Positions 1 to 13,000 of a stretch of 64,000 bases of DNA are shown piece after piece; the first letter of the stretch is position 1, and each line of letters begins with the position of its first letter. A program made the position numbers and the translations under genes. Under the pieces are notes generated by a model. It saw only the letters and a list, made by a program, of their open reading frames with translations. It had not been told where the DNA came from and did no database searches. The stretch spans positions 157,023 through 221,022 of the forward strand of contig JAWDGP010003757.1 in NCBI GenBank assembly GCA_033675545.1, written 5' to 3'. This DNA is from Elysia crispata. Its lineage: Eukaryota > Mollusca > Gastropoda > Plakobranchidae.

Positions 1-1774
1 ATGGTGCCTCCAAAACTAAATTCACACCCAAATGGATCAGAGTTATTTCTTCTTTAACAATGTTTACTTGCATTTTATTGTGTGATTGGTTTTTTGGTCA
101 TTTGGGGAAACTTTTTAAGTTGTTTTCTTTTATCTTTAAGTCATACGCTTATACTATTTGCCACTTTGGTGTGAAAAATTTTATGTAGCTCTTTGTATCA
201 GGAAAGGGAATAAGATTAGTCCTTTGTTATCAACAGTATTGCCTCTAAATCTGCCAGTTGTAACCTATAGCAGCCATCATGTTTTATTCCTTTTAAAGAA
301 CTTTGCAATTTCCATGCCCCAATAAAGTATTTATTACACCCATTATGCTTAATTAACTTCCTGCTCCATTTTTTTTCCCTAGCTAAACACCCTTTAGTAC
401 AAGATTTAGGCATTTAGTATTTCCTTTAACTTTCTTCTCTTTTCTCCAAAGCAGATAAACAAGTCAATTTCATGTTATGATCAAACTATGGTTATTTGAC
501 TTTTATCATACCATTGCTAATTCTGAATGAAATAAGCAGTTCATTTTTTTTTGTTAAAGAGAATAACGCTATGTTGGCAAACAATTTATTTTAATATTTT
601 AATATTCACAGCAAATCTTTCTAAAGGTCTGCTATAAAAGTATTAAGAATTTTTTTTTTTACGAATTTTATAAATTCATCAAGCATTTTTTTGTCTTGTC
701 TTGAAATTTTAGCACATAAGTGCCTGCATACATAACTTTGTGATTTTGTTTTAAATGTGCATAATATCTTATGTTTTGAAATGGTTGCGAGATGCTGGAT
801 GCACAGGAGAGTTTTACTTCCCTTAGGACAGCCATAAATTTTTTGCTGTAATCTTAGATGGTGTTTAATTTTAGGCTTAATGTACATCATTCTGGCACAT
901 AAGATTAATAAAATTCTTTGGCAATAGTTACAAAAAGACAAAAAAGCTAAAAAATTTCACACAGACATTTAGTAACAAACATTCATCGTCATCCTCAATA
1001 TATTTTCTTATTTGTTCCCTGTCTGCTTTTCAGGCTTTTCTTTTTTGTTTATTTTTCCCTAATGCTTCATTGATACTGGAATTCCTCGAAGCACTTAAAG
1101 TTAAACACTGATAACTCATTGTGGTTTGGGCTTGTAAAATTTATTAATCTATACTATCAAAGTATGTTAAAACATTTTACACATGGATAATGTTAGTTAA
1201 GGGTAAAATCAAAAATGTAAAGTAATATTATAGAAAGCAGGCTTTTAAGCCTCCAAGATACAGATGCTTTTTTTTTCCTTTCAACCTTTTATATATAGTG
1301 GTTGAAAGGTGATTAGGCATCCCAAGAAGGTTCTAACCTTTTTCAATCTCTTTCTTACAAATTTCTTTTTCAGCAATACCTAAATTAAAGATTTTTTAGG
1401 CAGGGATTAAAAAAAAATATTAAATAACATTTTGATCCTAGTCAAATAGGCTGATGTATTTTTATCCCTTGCCAATTCATTTTAAGTTTTTGGGTTTTGT
1501 TGGTTATACTATTTTATTGTCTCACTCATTAATTTCTTTATTACTATATTAGAATTTCTTATCAGGCGATATTGTTTCAATTTTTTTTTTAGGTGCATTT
1601 TTTATTTTAATTAAAGATACTATTAATATGTTTTGTTTTTACATCATACAATATATCTTTGATTTAAATATTTTCGATGCAGAAATTAGTATTAAATATA
1701 AAATTTTGGGCAAATTAAAAAAAAAAAAGAATTTTGTTTTAATTCCATAATTTTTGTACTCTTATAAAGACCAT

Positions 1775-1842
<68 letters not shown>

Positions 1843-1875
1843 AATCATGTTGATTTTTTTTTTTTTGGTCATAAG
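1..1875. other. AT-rich non-coding stretch (probable intron)
   Basis: This stretch has poly-A/poly-T runs and no convincing coding exon. Because a spliced-looking terminal exon begins at 1876, it is probably the last intron of that gene. Two minus-strand open frames (216-413 and 621-941) have no recognisable motif and are not called. Confidence 0.4.
1777..1837. repeat. (TA)n microsatellite
   Basis: About 30 uninterrupted TA units, followed shortly by a poly-T run that could serve as the polypyrimidine tract of the exon at 1876. Confidence 0.97.
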
Positions 1876-1979
1876 GAGGAACTGACTATGTGGTGGCCAC
1901 AACAAGCATAATCACTGGATCACGCCTGCTGAAATCTCTGAAGGAGAAGATAGAACCTGTCAAGCTCAACCCATTCTAA
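1876..1979 (+). CDS. Terminal coding exon of an unrecognised gene
   Basis: A 104-bp open exon follows a poly-T tract and the acceptor ...ATAAG at 1875. It enters in phase 2 and encodes about 34 residues, beginning GGTDYVVATTSIITGSRLL and ending EPVKLNPF before TAA at 1977-1979. Compared with its surroundings it has balanced base composition and no homopolymers, which is why it stands out as coding. An alternative acceptor at 1878 would drop one codon. Upstream exons are not visible, so they probably lie before the window. I do not recognise the family; the peptide looks like the conserved C-terminal tail of a soluble protein. Confidence is for its being an exon, not for any function. Confidence 0.55.
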
Positions 1980-4900
1980 AATATTTGTTGTAATTGTTGA
2001 TTGTGAAATGTCTTTAATAATCCATAAATTTATGAGCTATTGCAACTCAATCAGACAGTGCAATTTGTCAGTTTTGAGCAATTGTCCTGCTTGTGTTCTT
2101 TTATTCCCATTTTAATGAAATAGGCCTCGAAGAAACTAAGTTGTCTTGTTAAAAAGTAATATCATTTGAACGTGAGAAAAAATGCTTGTAGTGGGAATCA
2201 ACAGCTTTTTACGCAACACAAACTTTTTGCCCTGATTGAAAAACAAATGAGACTCAATGTGTGGTAGGCCTTGGTTACTTTGCTAGAATTTACTGTTGCC
2301 TCCGAAGTGTTTGCATACCAAGGGTAGCTTGATTTTTTTTTAATTTTTAAAGAACTTATAAGATTATGAATCTGTGTTATAAAAGGCAACTGGGATATAT
2401 TTCTCTGCTATCTCCTCTAAAAGCACTCAATGATGAAGTTTACTGAATGAGATCAGTGTCCCACGCAGTACAATAAAATTAAAGAAAAGTTTTGGATTTA
2501 CGCTAGAAAAATGCATTTGAAAGTTTATTATATATTTATTGTAATGAAATCATCAAAATTTTTTGCTTCATGACAAAGTGAGAAGAATTTCAATGTCTCA
2601 AGATTCTATATATTTTTTAACTGTACTATGAGTGGCTCTGGAGGGGATATAGGCTAATCTGTAAACCAGCACTATTATTGTGGTAAAAATATGCTTTTCT
2701 TTATTGTAATAGTCTTCCCCACCTGTTCATTTTTGTAAAGTTTACTTTTGTTCAGTACAGTGGCTCTGTAGGATAAGTCAAATTTTTTTTTTTTTCGTGA
2801 AGTTAGCATTTCTTCCATGTCGTTGTATTTCCCATCTGTTCATTTGAACAGGCAACCATGCTTGCATGATATATGACATTGGGAAATTTCTGTTTCTGTT
2901 GTCGTACTGCCTCAATTTTTTTTTTTGTTCATTGCTTTGCCCATTATTTCTCTTGCCATAATACTGAGGAACAAAAGAATGCATTACATAAGTCAAACTG
3001 TATCATACCTTAATTTTTTTGTATTTGTTTAAAACACTTATATCAAGGTATTTTATCTCTTTAACCAAGAGATAAGATACATTTGACCCTACTGTTTTGT
3101 AAAGCTTAGGAATTGGGACTTCAAATCTTTCCAAATGCAAGTAAAAGGACAAAGTTCCACAATTTTTTCCCGTCAAATTTTAACAGTTCAATATTATTAT
3201 TATTCTTACTGCTTACATGTCAGTCTTATGTTAGCACTTTTTCTTTAAGGTTGAAATCTTTTGAAATGTGGGAAAAGTGGATTTATGAATGTCTGAAAGG
3301 AGTTGAGCCGACAGTATAATGTAGCCCATGCTTGTGTTCTGGAATTTTAATAAAGAAAATAATTTAATCATAACCTACTTTTGTGATTGAGAAGAAAATA
3401 AAGTCACTGAAACCAAAGCTGCGTGAAGCAGTCTGTATTCTGAAATGTCCCCTTTTTCCCAATCAAAAAGAAAAAAAAATAATGAGATTCTGTTTATAGA
3501 GAAACGTCTTTCCAAAATTTTGGATGACAGAAATATAAGGCAGCTCTAGCCATTTGAATGGAATTAGGCATGAGTCATCCAATTTAGGTAAATACTGAAA
3601 ATTAGGGATGAAGTAAAATTCCGGGGCTTTTTAGTGAAGTTCACATCAGAAAATTGTGTTTCTGATGTAAGAAAATCACTGTCCTCATTATCATCACCTT
3701 CACCATTGCCATCATCATTGTCATCATCATCATCATCATCATCCCTAACATCATGTCTTTCAGTCTTTCAAACTGTAAATGAAACAGTTTTAAAAGTTTA
3801 TGCTTTTTATTTTGTTGTATCCACATGTAGTGTAATATCTTTACTTGGTGCTGTGTGTGAGATGAAATTTGAAGGGCAAGATGCAATGTCTTAGTTATAC
3901 CAGTGTCACTGATATTTCACATTGTGAGATTCAGAGGGAGTATGACTTAAAGGGATCGATTGAAGAGGCCAGGAAGGTCTCTGATTTTCATGATTCTTTT
4001 GTTCTTTTCTTAAAGAGATGCAGTCAGCCTATCTGATAAATGGATTAATTTGTTGTGTCCTAGGAATCGGTACTACCAGCTGGGGTATGGGAAATGAAAA
4101 GATAATATATGCAGGTTGAAATTGTATGATTAGATCTAGAGATGGAATGAAAGACTATTATAACTGTTATTTAGGTTTTATAATGCATGTGATGTATTGC
4201 GAATGATTTCATTTTGTGCAGCACAGTGATAAATATTTTTCACAAAAAAGTATCACTTTGTACCTATTACGGTATGTGTGTTTGAGTTTTACTTGGCAGG
4301 GTAGTTTGAAGTACGAAGCTTGATAGATGTAATTAGTTAAATTGCATTGATGTTTTTGTTTATGTTGTTGAATTGCAGATGATGAAACTTATTAAATTGA
4401 ATGAGAAGAGCTGAACTCTGTCCACCGTCCTTTGTTCCCTTTTTTTTCCATCAAAAGATATATTTCTTTCAATTCCTTATTACACCAAAAAGCTTGTGCA
4501 GCTAATCACATTAACTGAATTTTATCATTTGAGCTTTTTACATTGTCGAGTTTAAAAATGAATTTGAAAGTTGCTTTAGGTAGATGCCTTGAGAAAATAA
4601 CCATCAACCATCCAAACAAGAGCCACAAAGAGGTAATCGTCTCTAATCTACACATGTTGAAAAGTGGGGAAGATGGGGATGGAGTACTAATGTCAGCCTG
4701 TTGGAAATAGCAAAATATTTGTTCATGTACAGGAAGTGTTATCTCACTATTTCTTTTGACTTGTGCCTTTTCCTGCTAATTACTTGTATTTTGCTTCTCA
4801 ACACTGCTTTTTTTTTGTCTTTATACTCCTGCAGTTTGTACCAATAAGAGCACACCCAATATTATCATTAAGTGGATTGGAAATCCATGTTCACTCAAAC

Positions 4901-5740
4901 AAATGAAAACATTTTTTTTTAATAAGACTCAACTGCTTCTCCAAGCTTCATTTGGCTGTGGTGTTTGATATCCACCAGAACAAAATACCAACCAAAAACT
5001 ATATACATGTAGCATCTTCTGGTGTCTAGATTTTTCTCAAGTTAAAATGGCATGTAGGAACCTGTTCTGTCTTTCATGTGTATTATTTATAATAAACCTA
5101 AGTCGTATACTGCCTACAGGACTTCCTGAGAAGTCTGCATATTAAATCTCAGGTTTTGCTGATTTTGTTTTTGAACTGAGGAATATAATGGACCCACAAC
5201 ACAAATTAGCGTTATGCCTAAGCAAAGTGAGTTGAATATGAAGATAATCAATGTGTCCTATGTACAAAATTGATTTACAGATTCTAAATTATGACCTTAA
5301 GGCAGAGAAAAGGAATTATGGTGGAGCATTATTTTGCTCTCAATGTCTGATTTAAAAAAAGTGACCTCTTGATTTATCAGTTGCTGTTAATTTGGAAGGA
5401 TAAAACCTTGTCCATATAGACAATAGATTGTTTAAAACATTCTTTGAAACACAATAGTTCCACCATTTCTTCTGTTTAAGCTTAATGTAATCTTTATCTC
5501 TTTTGTTAAGAGATTTTGGGTATTATGTGCAGACATGTGTGGGTGTACGAATATAACACTCACTCTTACACTCGCCTCATGTCCTCTTTCATATTCTTCA
5601 TTAGTTACACAAATGCACTGAACAGTAGATTTGCATCTAATCAGAGAGGGAGTAGGATTAATATTAAAATAAGAGAGATTGTGGGTGTAACCAAATTCTT
5701 TGTCTATTCATTAAGATAAGCGTCTCTGTGCACAGACGTT
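1980..5740 (+). other. Probable 3' UTR, then spacer
   Basis: AT-rich sequence without recognisable genes follows the stop at 1979. AATAAA hexamers at 2472, 3349 and 3397 are candidate polyadenylation signals for the upstream gene. An imperfect (TCA)n tract lies at about 3685-3749. Short open frames here have no family signal. Confidence 0.4.
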
Positions 5741-5744
5741 AGCT

Positions 5745-6590
5745 AGTTTGATGCTGTATTTAAGAGTGTGGTCATGTATTATGTTCGAGATGATTATTGT
5801 TGAGTATTTGTCTGAGATAGTATGTGGTCAAGTATTAGACATGCATTACAGATAGTAGACAGTCAATAATTATAGCAGAGATAGAGTGTGGTTGAGTACT
5901 ATGTCAGAGGTAGAGTGTGGTCGAGTGTTATATTCTATGTGGTTGTATGATATATTAATGTTAGTAAGGCGAGTGTGATCAAGGAATATGTCAGATAGAG
6001 TGTGGTCATGTCTTTTGTTTTCTGGTCGTGAAATTATGTAAGGGTGAGTGTCATCTTATATGTTGACAGAGTGTGATCATGTTTTATGTTAGAAAGAGTG
6101 CAGTGGACTGATGTGGAGTGATTTGAAAGAGAGAGTATTGTCATGTTATATGTTAGAGAGAATGTGCCCCTGTGATATGCTGGAGAGAGAATGTGTGGTC
6201 GAGTGACATGATAGAGAGAGTATGGCCATGTATTATGTTAGTGAGTGTTTGTCCTTGTGATATTTTAGAGTCTGGCGCTGTGATATATTAGAGAGAGATA
6301 GTGTGTGTGACCCTGTGATATGTTGGAGAGAGAGAGAGAGTGTGTGTGGCCCTGTGATATGTTAGAGAGAGAGTGTGGTCCTGTGATATTCAGAGAGAAT
6401 GATATGATAGCGAGAGTATGGTCATGTATTATGTTAGTGAGAGTGTGATCGTCTATGATGTTAAAGAGATTGTGTGCTCGTGTATTATGTCAGAGAGAGT
6501 GTGTGAATGTGGCCATGTATTATGTTATTAAGAGAGTCTTCTAGTGTGGTATGTAACAGAATATCGTCATTTATCATGCGAGAATAGTGG
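5745..6590. repeat. Degenerate minisatellite, GTGTGGTC-ATGTATTATGTTAGAGAG type
   Basis: About 850 bp of imperfect tandem repeats of roughly 25-40 bp. Each unit joins a block like GTGTGGTCATGT or GTGTGGCCCTGTGATAT to ATTATGTTAGAGAGAG. Unit length and sequence vary, and short GA tracts expand within several units. No coding frame persists. Confidence 0.8.
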
Positions 6591-6599
6591 TTGTGTATT

Positions 6600-7766
6600 C
6601 AAATTGGATTCAAACCTTACATTTCGATTTGGGAACTTTTCACCATGTCAGTCCAGCTACATATTCGCAGATTTCGATAAACAAAACAAGCATACAATTG
6701 TTCTTTTATACGAGTCCTATTAAAAATTAAATTAAATATTAACTGTCATTGGTCTCATTTTATTTTCTTATATTTAACCGACAGGTTTGCAAGCATTTTT
6801 AAGGCTGGGGTGACATATTTTATGTCCATGAGGCTGACAAGAGTCTTATTATCATGCTTATAAAATTATTATATGATGCATGATCTCTGGTAATTTTCAA
6901 AACATTCACTTTTTTAGGGGTAAGACTTGGTTTTTAGTGAGATATGAAGTTCTTCTCAAGATTTACAGATGTTAGCAATATACTCAACGGTCTGTTTGTT
7001 TACATTGAGACGTAAAATGTGAAGGCAAGCATTTCCCAAAAACTGGATTTGGAGGAAGTTAGGAGGAGACAAAAATCTCTTTAATGTCATACACCACCAT
7101 GCGATTTTTTTAAAACAGTTACTTCTTCTTAAAGACGCACCAATGATTTACACAGTCGCACAGGTGTTTAGTTGTATTGTTTAAAGGGGTAAGGGGCGTT
7201 TGGGTGTGACATGCAGCTGATACAGCAAAACATTTCTTATCTAGATGGTATACATACTTTAGTTGAAGAAGGCTAAGCACGGTTCAGGGCTATCAGCCTT
7301 ACACGTTACTTTGGGGAGGACTGCATCCTATAATTCTCTCTCACGGGGGACTGAGGAGAGAGTAATCACACCAGCTGTGATGGACGGATCACCTGTCTCT
7401 TGTTTGGTCGTGACTTGAACGATGGAAAAATGGCCACAATAAAACATCTTAATATATCTTAGACTTTTTTTTTAAACTATTCCACCAGTTATTTTGGAGC
7501 ATTTAATATTCTCAGATATTATTTTTGTATTTGGATTAAACTTAAGCAATGATGATGAATGGTTCTGTAAGTACACTTGGTATAAATGTTTTAATACAGG
7601 TAGAGCTGTGAAAAGACAGTATAGTGGTATCTCATTGAAAGAAGCCAGGGTTTTGTAGGAGTCGAGCAAGCGTAAATGGAGCTTTTGGGTTTGTTTTTGT
7701 TGCTTTTTTTTTCAAAACAAAAATCTTCAAGGCTTCAAATCTGGTTTTCAGGTAGCGTGCTTTTAG
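6600..7766. other. Spacer or intron, nothing recognised
   Basis: No coding or repeat structure was recognised. The last bases before 7767 (TGCTTTTAG) form a plausible splice acceptor, so part of this may be an intron. Confidence 0.4.
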
Positions 7767-7991
7767 CCTTCTAAAGGATTTCTTGCTGGCCATAGTGCTC
7801 CTAATCTTGCTTCAAGCTTAGCAACAGAAACAATAGAGCTAGAAAGACAAGCTATGCGTGAAGCTTGCAGGTTAGAAATCACAGATACACACTCAACTGT
7901 AGATGAGGAAGGTAGACAAGATTTCAAAAAGTCATTCAACACAAATATTTTAATGCATTTCACACAGATACATCAGCCTGTAAAACCATAG
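7767..7991 (+). CDS. Terminal coding exon of an unrecognised gene
   Basis: After the acceptor TTTTAG at 7766 a 225-bp frame stays open to TAG at 7989-7991 (74 codons). The in-frame TAG at 7764-7766, inside the acceptor, means the coding sequence must begin at the splice site. The peptide begins PSKGFLAGHSAPNLASSLAT, continues with a charged helix-like stretch (ETIELERQAMREACRLEI) and ends HFTQIHQPVKP. Composition is soluble and balanced, unlike the chance AT-rich frames nearby. The partner exons were not found. It could be the last exon of a gene starting upstream, an alternative terminal exon of the gene ending at 1979, or a decayed relic. The family is not recognised. Confidence 0.5.
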   Translation, partial: PSKGFLAGHSAPNLASSLATETIELERQAMREACRLEITDTHSTVDEEGRQDFKKSFNTNILMHFTQIHQPVKP

Positions 7992-8699
7992 ATATGATCG
8001 CTGGTCCTTCATACACAATTTAAATAGATTTTTCTATCTAGTCATAACTTACATTGTTCATGTAATAAAGGTAAATAATTTAGTCTTAAAAGTACTGCTG
8101 TAATTGCATATAATGATATATTCTCTTAGCTCTGAATCTAATTTGGACAAAATATTCATCTAGAACTTAGAGGAAATAACGATTTAACTAAGAGGTGAAG
8201 AACTTAAAGCAGTATTAAGATCCACCTATCCAATAGAGTACGAGTACACCTACTCTACTGGCAGAAGTCTTTATTTTTGCATGGTCAAATTTGAAAGCCT
8301 CTGAATATCTTCCTGTAGCTGCCTTTGCGGTGAATCTTTCATAAATTGTTAGTCAAACTACTAAATTTTATAATAACACCTGATTTAAAATTCTAATCAA
8401 CTTGGAAAAGAATAAGAAACGGAGCCTTAAAAAATAACCTACAATTCAAAATGTGTTTGAATTATGCACTTTTTTCTCTTCTGCTTTCTTGAAAACTTCC
8501 AGTTTGTTGTCCTGTGCTTTTTGTTGCCTGTTCCTTCTTTGATATTATGTTAAAGTGGCTTTCAATTTGTTCAAAATGACAAAATAATTGGACTGTCAGC
8601 CCAACAACAAAGCCATACTTGGCGGACTGCTTTAGAGGGCAGATAAGGTTCAAGGGGTTATCAAATTTCGTTCATCTTAAGTATGAGGCGGCGATGTGC

Positions 8700-8758
<59 letters not shown>

Positions 8759-9298
8759 ATTTATATACCATTTTTCGTAGATTTCATAAAAGCTTCAGTG
8801 GGGAAAATGTGGGAGAAAGGAGTTTAGAAACAGGGCATATGTGATCAAATTCACACTTGTAATGATCAAAAAAAAAAAAAGTTTTATTATCCCAGAGACC
8901 GATTTTCTATATTTTCCACTTGTATTGCGAAATATCACTAACACAGGCAACGTGATGATCCTTAAAAAATGATTTTTTTTTTTAATTCTAAATCTATCTT
9001 CTCTCTTTCTCTCCTTCAGTCTATTTTCATTGCTTTTTTGTTTGTTTGTTTTTTGTTTTTGTTTTTTTCATTATTATTTTTGTTTTGAATGTGTATACCA
9101 ACACACTTTTAGCAATCTTTACTTTTTCCTCGCTGCCGACTCTCTTTTTTTAGCTTTATCCAACTCTCTTGTTCCATTTCTTTCGTCTTCTATCTATTTC
9201 CCTATATATCTTTGTACTGTAAATATAGAAGAGATTATAGTTCTATTATGATGAAATTAGAAACAAGTTAATCAACCAGTCTGTCAAGATATCAGTCA
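7992..9298. other. Spacer, with (TA)n at 8706-8756
   Basis: Non-coding AT-rich sequence. A perfect TA microsatellite of about 25 units lies at 8706-8756, and poly-A and poly-T runs follow. No gene recognised. Confidence 0.5.
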
Positions 9299-9305
9299 GT
9301 ATATC

Positions 9306-9306
<1 letters not shown>

Positions 9307-9400
<94 letters not shown>

Positions 9401-9543
9401 TGATGATGATGATGATGATGTGATGATGATGACGATAATAATATACATGTAATGATAATGGTAACAACAACAACAACAATACGAAGAGGAGAAACAACAA
9501 CAACAACAAGGATAATAACAACAACAACAACAACAATAACAAT

Positions 9544-9579
<36 letters not shown>

Positions 9580-9700
9580 AACAAGGGCAATCGCAATAAC
9601 AACAATAACAAGAACAAAAACAAAAATAAAAAACAGCAAGAAGAACTAGAAGAAGAACAACAACAACAACAAAAACAACAAGAGCAACAACAATAATGTA
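9307..9700. repeat. Compound (AAT)n-(GAT)n-(AAC)n microsatellite
   Basis: About 30 AAT units (9307-9397) pass into GAT units (9398-9435), then into a long interrupted AAC tract (9463-9700). The long Leu/Ile/Tyr/Thr-rich frames across it are products of the repeat. Confidence 0.97.
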
Positions 9701-9985
9701 TTACTTATCTATATATCTATTTAACTGACTACCTGCATTTCCACGCATGAATTAGTTATGTGTATGGGTGTATGTATGTGTGCATGCGTAATTAAATTCT
9801 TATTTTATCACATCACAATAGTTTTAAATTTTGTTCTAATTTATTGGTCATGCCAAACGAAAATTTATAGAGTAACCAGACTCACGCTTCTATGTGTGTA
9901 TGCTAATAGATAGGAAACGTCATTTTTCCCAGGGTTTAGGTATTTGTAAAGGCTGAGGAGGAAGGGACTGAGTATTGGGTGAACC

Positions 9986-10062
9986 AGGTTGGGATCTCAC
10001 TATGGTAGAGATAAAATGAAATTTACAGTCGTAGGTTCGATTCTCATCAGTTTTTTTTTTTT
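9986..10062 (+). mobile_element. tRNA-derived SINE relic
   Basis: GGGATCTCACTATGGTAGAG resembles a tRNA A-box region. It is followed about 30 bp later by GGTTCGATTC at 10034-10043, a good polymerase III B box, and then by a T-run at 10051. The spacing matches the head of a tRNA-derived SINE. Lack of a foldable acceptor stem argues against a functional tRNA. The family is not identified. Confidence 0.5.
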
Positions 10063-13000
10063 CAAATGATAGATCTTTATGCACTTGGTATGAAAACCCC
10101 AGGCTCATTCAAAAGAATTTATTTGCATGACATTTAGGTTTGTTCCTCATTTTTATCCGATTCTGGTTTGTCTGTTTGTTTGGACTTCACCCATGTTGAT
10201 GTTATATTTTCATAACTATTTTTTTTCCATGATTCATGAGTATTTCTGTTACAATAACAGTTATAATCCACTTCCATTTCGAAGAAAATTAATGTGGTTT
10301 GTCAATTCAGTGTTTGAGAGCAAAAAAAATATTGTGCAACATCTTCCTAATGGAAGTTTTCAAGTCTTTTAGCTGAATATTATTGGCCTAACAGTGACAT
10401 ATCTTCAGATATTTCATGTATTAGACCATGCATATAACTAATAGGATTGTTGAACAATAATGCCCTTCTTTTTCTTAGATACGAATAACATTACTTCCCT
10501 AATCACAGCTCGTCTGAAACCGGCTGGATCTGTTACGATCTAACATTTAAAAAAGGCATCCCTTGTTACATTCTTCATCAGCTTTCAAAAGGTAACATAT
10601 ATCAATGAAGAACACTATATTTCAAAACAGGAAGTTTCAATGCAGAGAGGTCTCTTCGAAAAGTCCAGCTGTCAATAAATAAAAAAAAAAATTCTGTTTA
10701 TTCCAAATTTTTTTCCCTTGTTACCCCAACATCGAGAATTATTTATTTATGGATCTTGCAATCTGATGGCGCATTTTTTACATTGATATTTAGAGCAGGG
10801 CATGGTGTTGGCTGTGTAGGAGTAGCGTCCGCAAAAGTATCCACAAGGACCTTCTTTGCGGGCTCGAGATCGATAGTAAAAAAAAAGTTTTCTTTCCAGT
10901 TCCACTTTTTCTGGTGGAGGCTAGAGTTTGATATGTAAAACAGGGTTAAGATACATTTCGCGAGCGGGCTATATCAAACAACAAACAATTTTTTACTCAA
11001 GAGGTATGATCTCAAGACATAGGGAGAAAATGCAACACATAATTATTTGTACTCGGCTTTGCCACTTACTTTATCTATGAAGTTAAACTGGATCATCTTG
11101 AAGGATTTTTAAAAGCACACTTAACACACTAATGTGAGCTTCATTGTGCCCGCTCTGATTGTTAGGCGACGCCATCAATTTGCAATCCAACGATTGTCTA
11201 GATGGTGATTGCGAACGGTTCTCAAACTGATTGACAAATAGTGCGGTTCTCTCTCCGTTTATTATTTATAAATACGTCCAATCGGTTAACTGAGCATGAT
11301 TAATTGATCCTTTGAAAGAATTCTGTCATATGCAAACTAAGAGAGAGATTTGACTACCGGTATTTGATTTGTTAGCAATAGGTTGATATAAATCTATGCA
11401 TTTTTGCCTTCATTTAGTGAGCCTATGCGGTGGTATCAGCACTACTTTGATGTGGATATAAATAAAAAAAAAAAACAGAAAGAAAAAAAGTATTAGTAGC
11501 TGCTTTAAAGTTGAGCAAATTCTTTTTTGGATCTGTTTCATTGCAGGTTTTTCATGCTCACACGCAAATCACATCTCACAATCTTTCGTGCTTCTTTTTC
11601 TCATAATCACTTTTAACTATTTGCTATTAATTTTATTTATCTTTTATAAAGTGACAATAAACTCTAATTCGTTTGTTTTTACTTTCACTTTGTAATTCAC
11701 CCAGCCATCCTGGTATGGAAGGCCAGACGAGAGTTGGTTTTAGCAGTCCCTAAGCCTGTTAATATGTCATTTATATAAAAGCATATCTACAACAGGGCCA
11801 CGGAATGAATAGTCACGCTTAGATCCTTACCCGTGACATGAGATCAGAGGGCGGTTTTTAAATCCACAGAAGCAACTTGCCTCGAGCATTATTGCAATGC
11901 ACTCTACGATACAGACGGTTCATTGTACTGAATCTGGTATTGTACGTCAGCATCCTTTTTTCAAAAGCCCCCCCCCAAGCTCCACATAGCCTCTTGAAGA
12001 AAACATAAGCCAAAGCGAATATATCCACATGTATGTAAAGGACTGCGATTGTCATGATCCCAAAAGTCTATGTTAAAGTTGTGGAGTTTAAGGAATAATT
12101 ATCATTTTTATCTGATTTTCCGCCCTCAATGTTGGAATTGGGAAAAAAAAAAAAAAAAGAAACCATTTATATTAATCCTTCAAAATATCACAAAAGTTAA
12201 GATAATTTCATTTGCTGCAATGAATTGAATATTATGCAAAACTTATAGGATATATGATGTTCAGAACGCAGGTCTTAAGAGGCAGAACATTATCATAATC
12301 TTTTTTTTTTTTTAATAGCAAGGCATGCCCTATGACAGAGTGAGCGTCGGAGTCGATAAGCAATAATGGGTAAGACAACCACTTTGGGTGACCTGAAACG
12401 AAACAATAGATAAAATAGATATCTACCATCGTTATCGCATCCCGAACCAAAGATAGCAGTGTTTCCACAGTGGGCGTTTCGCGTACAGATAACACAACGG
12501 CTAGCAAAAGCCTTGATTCTAGCCGCTGTGCTGAACGACCAACTTGTCGCAAACTAAACGCGACGTTTTTCTTTTGTGATTTATGCACATCGTTTCCAAA
12601 CACAAGGCGGGTTGGTACTGTTTTGCTCCGATTTAAGCCTGTGAATAGAATCGTAATGATGTTTGTGCACAAGAGGCTAGCGTATCTTCAAATTAGTTTA
12701 CAAAAAAAGTGAAGGAGTGCTTCTTGGAGCGTATTATTTAATGTTTCGTGAACAATAACATACAGGGATTAAAAAAAAAAAATAAAAAAAAAATAAAAAA
12801 AACGTTCGACATTCAAAAGATGACAAACTTGTTGAAAATTTCAAATAAAATAAAGACCAAAAAATTGAATAAGATCTTAAATGCAAAACTCTAGCAGGTA
12901 TGTTTTTTTTTTTCTTTGAATTGCCTTGATTGCGTTAATTAAAAAAAGAACGAAATGTTTATTACTTCACTGATCTGTTTTCATGCATTGATTATTTTAC

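Noticed and set aside
4558..4710. 50-codon frame beginning MNLKVALGRCLEKI
   Set aside because: Some balanced composition, but no acceptor/donor logic and no family resemblance. Probably chance.
9246..9649. Long leucine/isoleucine/valine/threonine-rich frames
   Set aside because: They are translations of the AAT/AAC/GAT microsatellite, open on both strands and in several frames.
12232..12672. 146-codon minus-strand frame over the CpG-dense patch
   Set aside because: No motif recognised. The opposite strand is also open, so the frame probably reflects composition.
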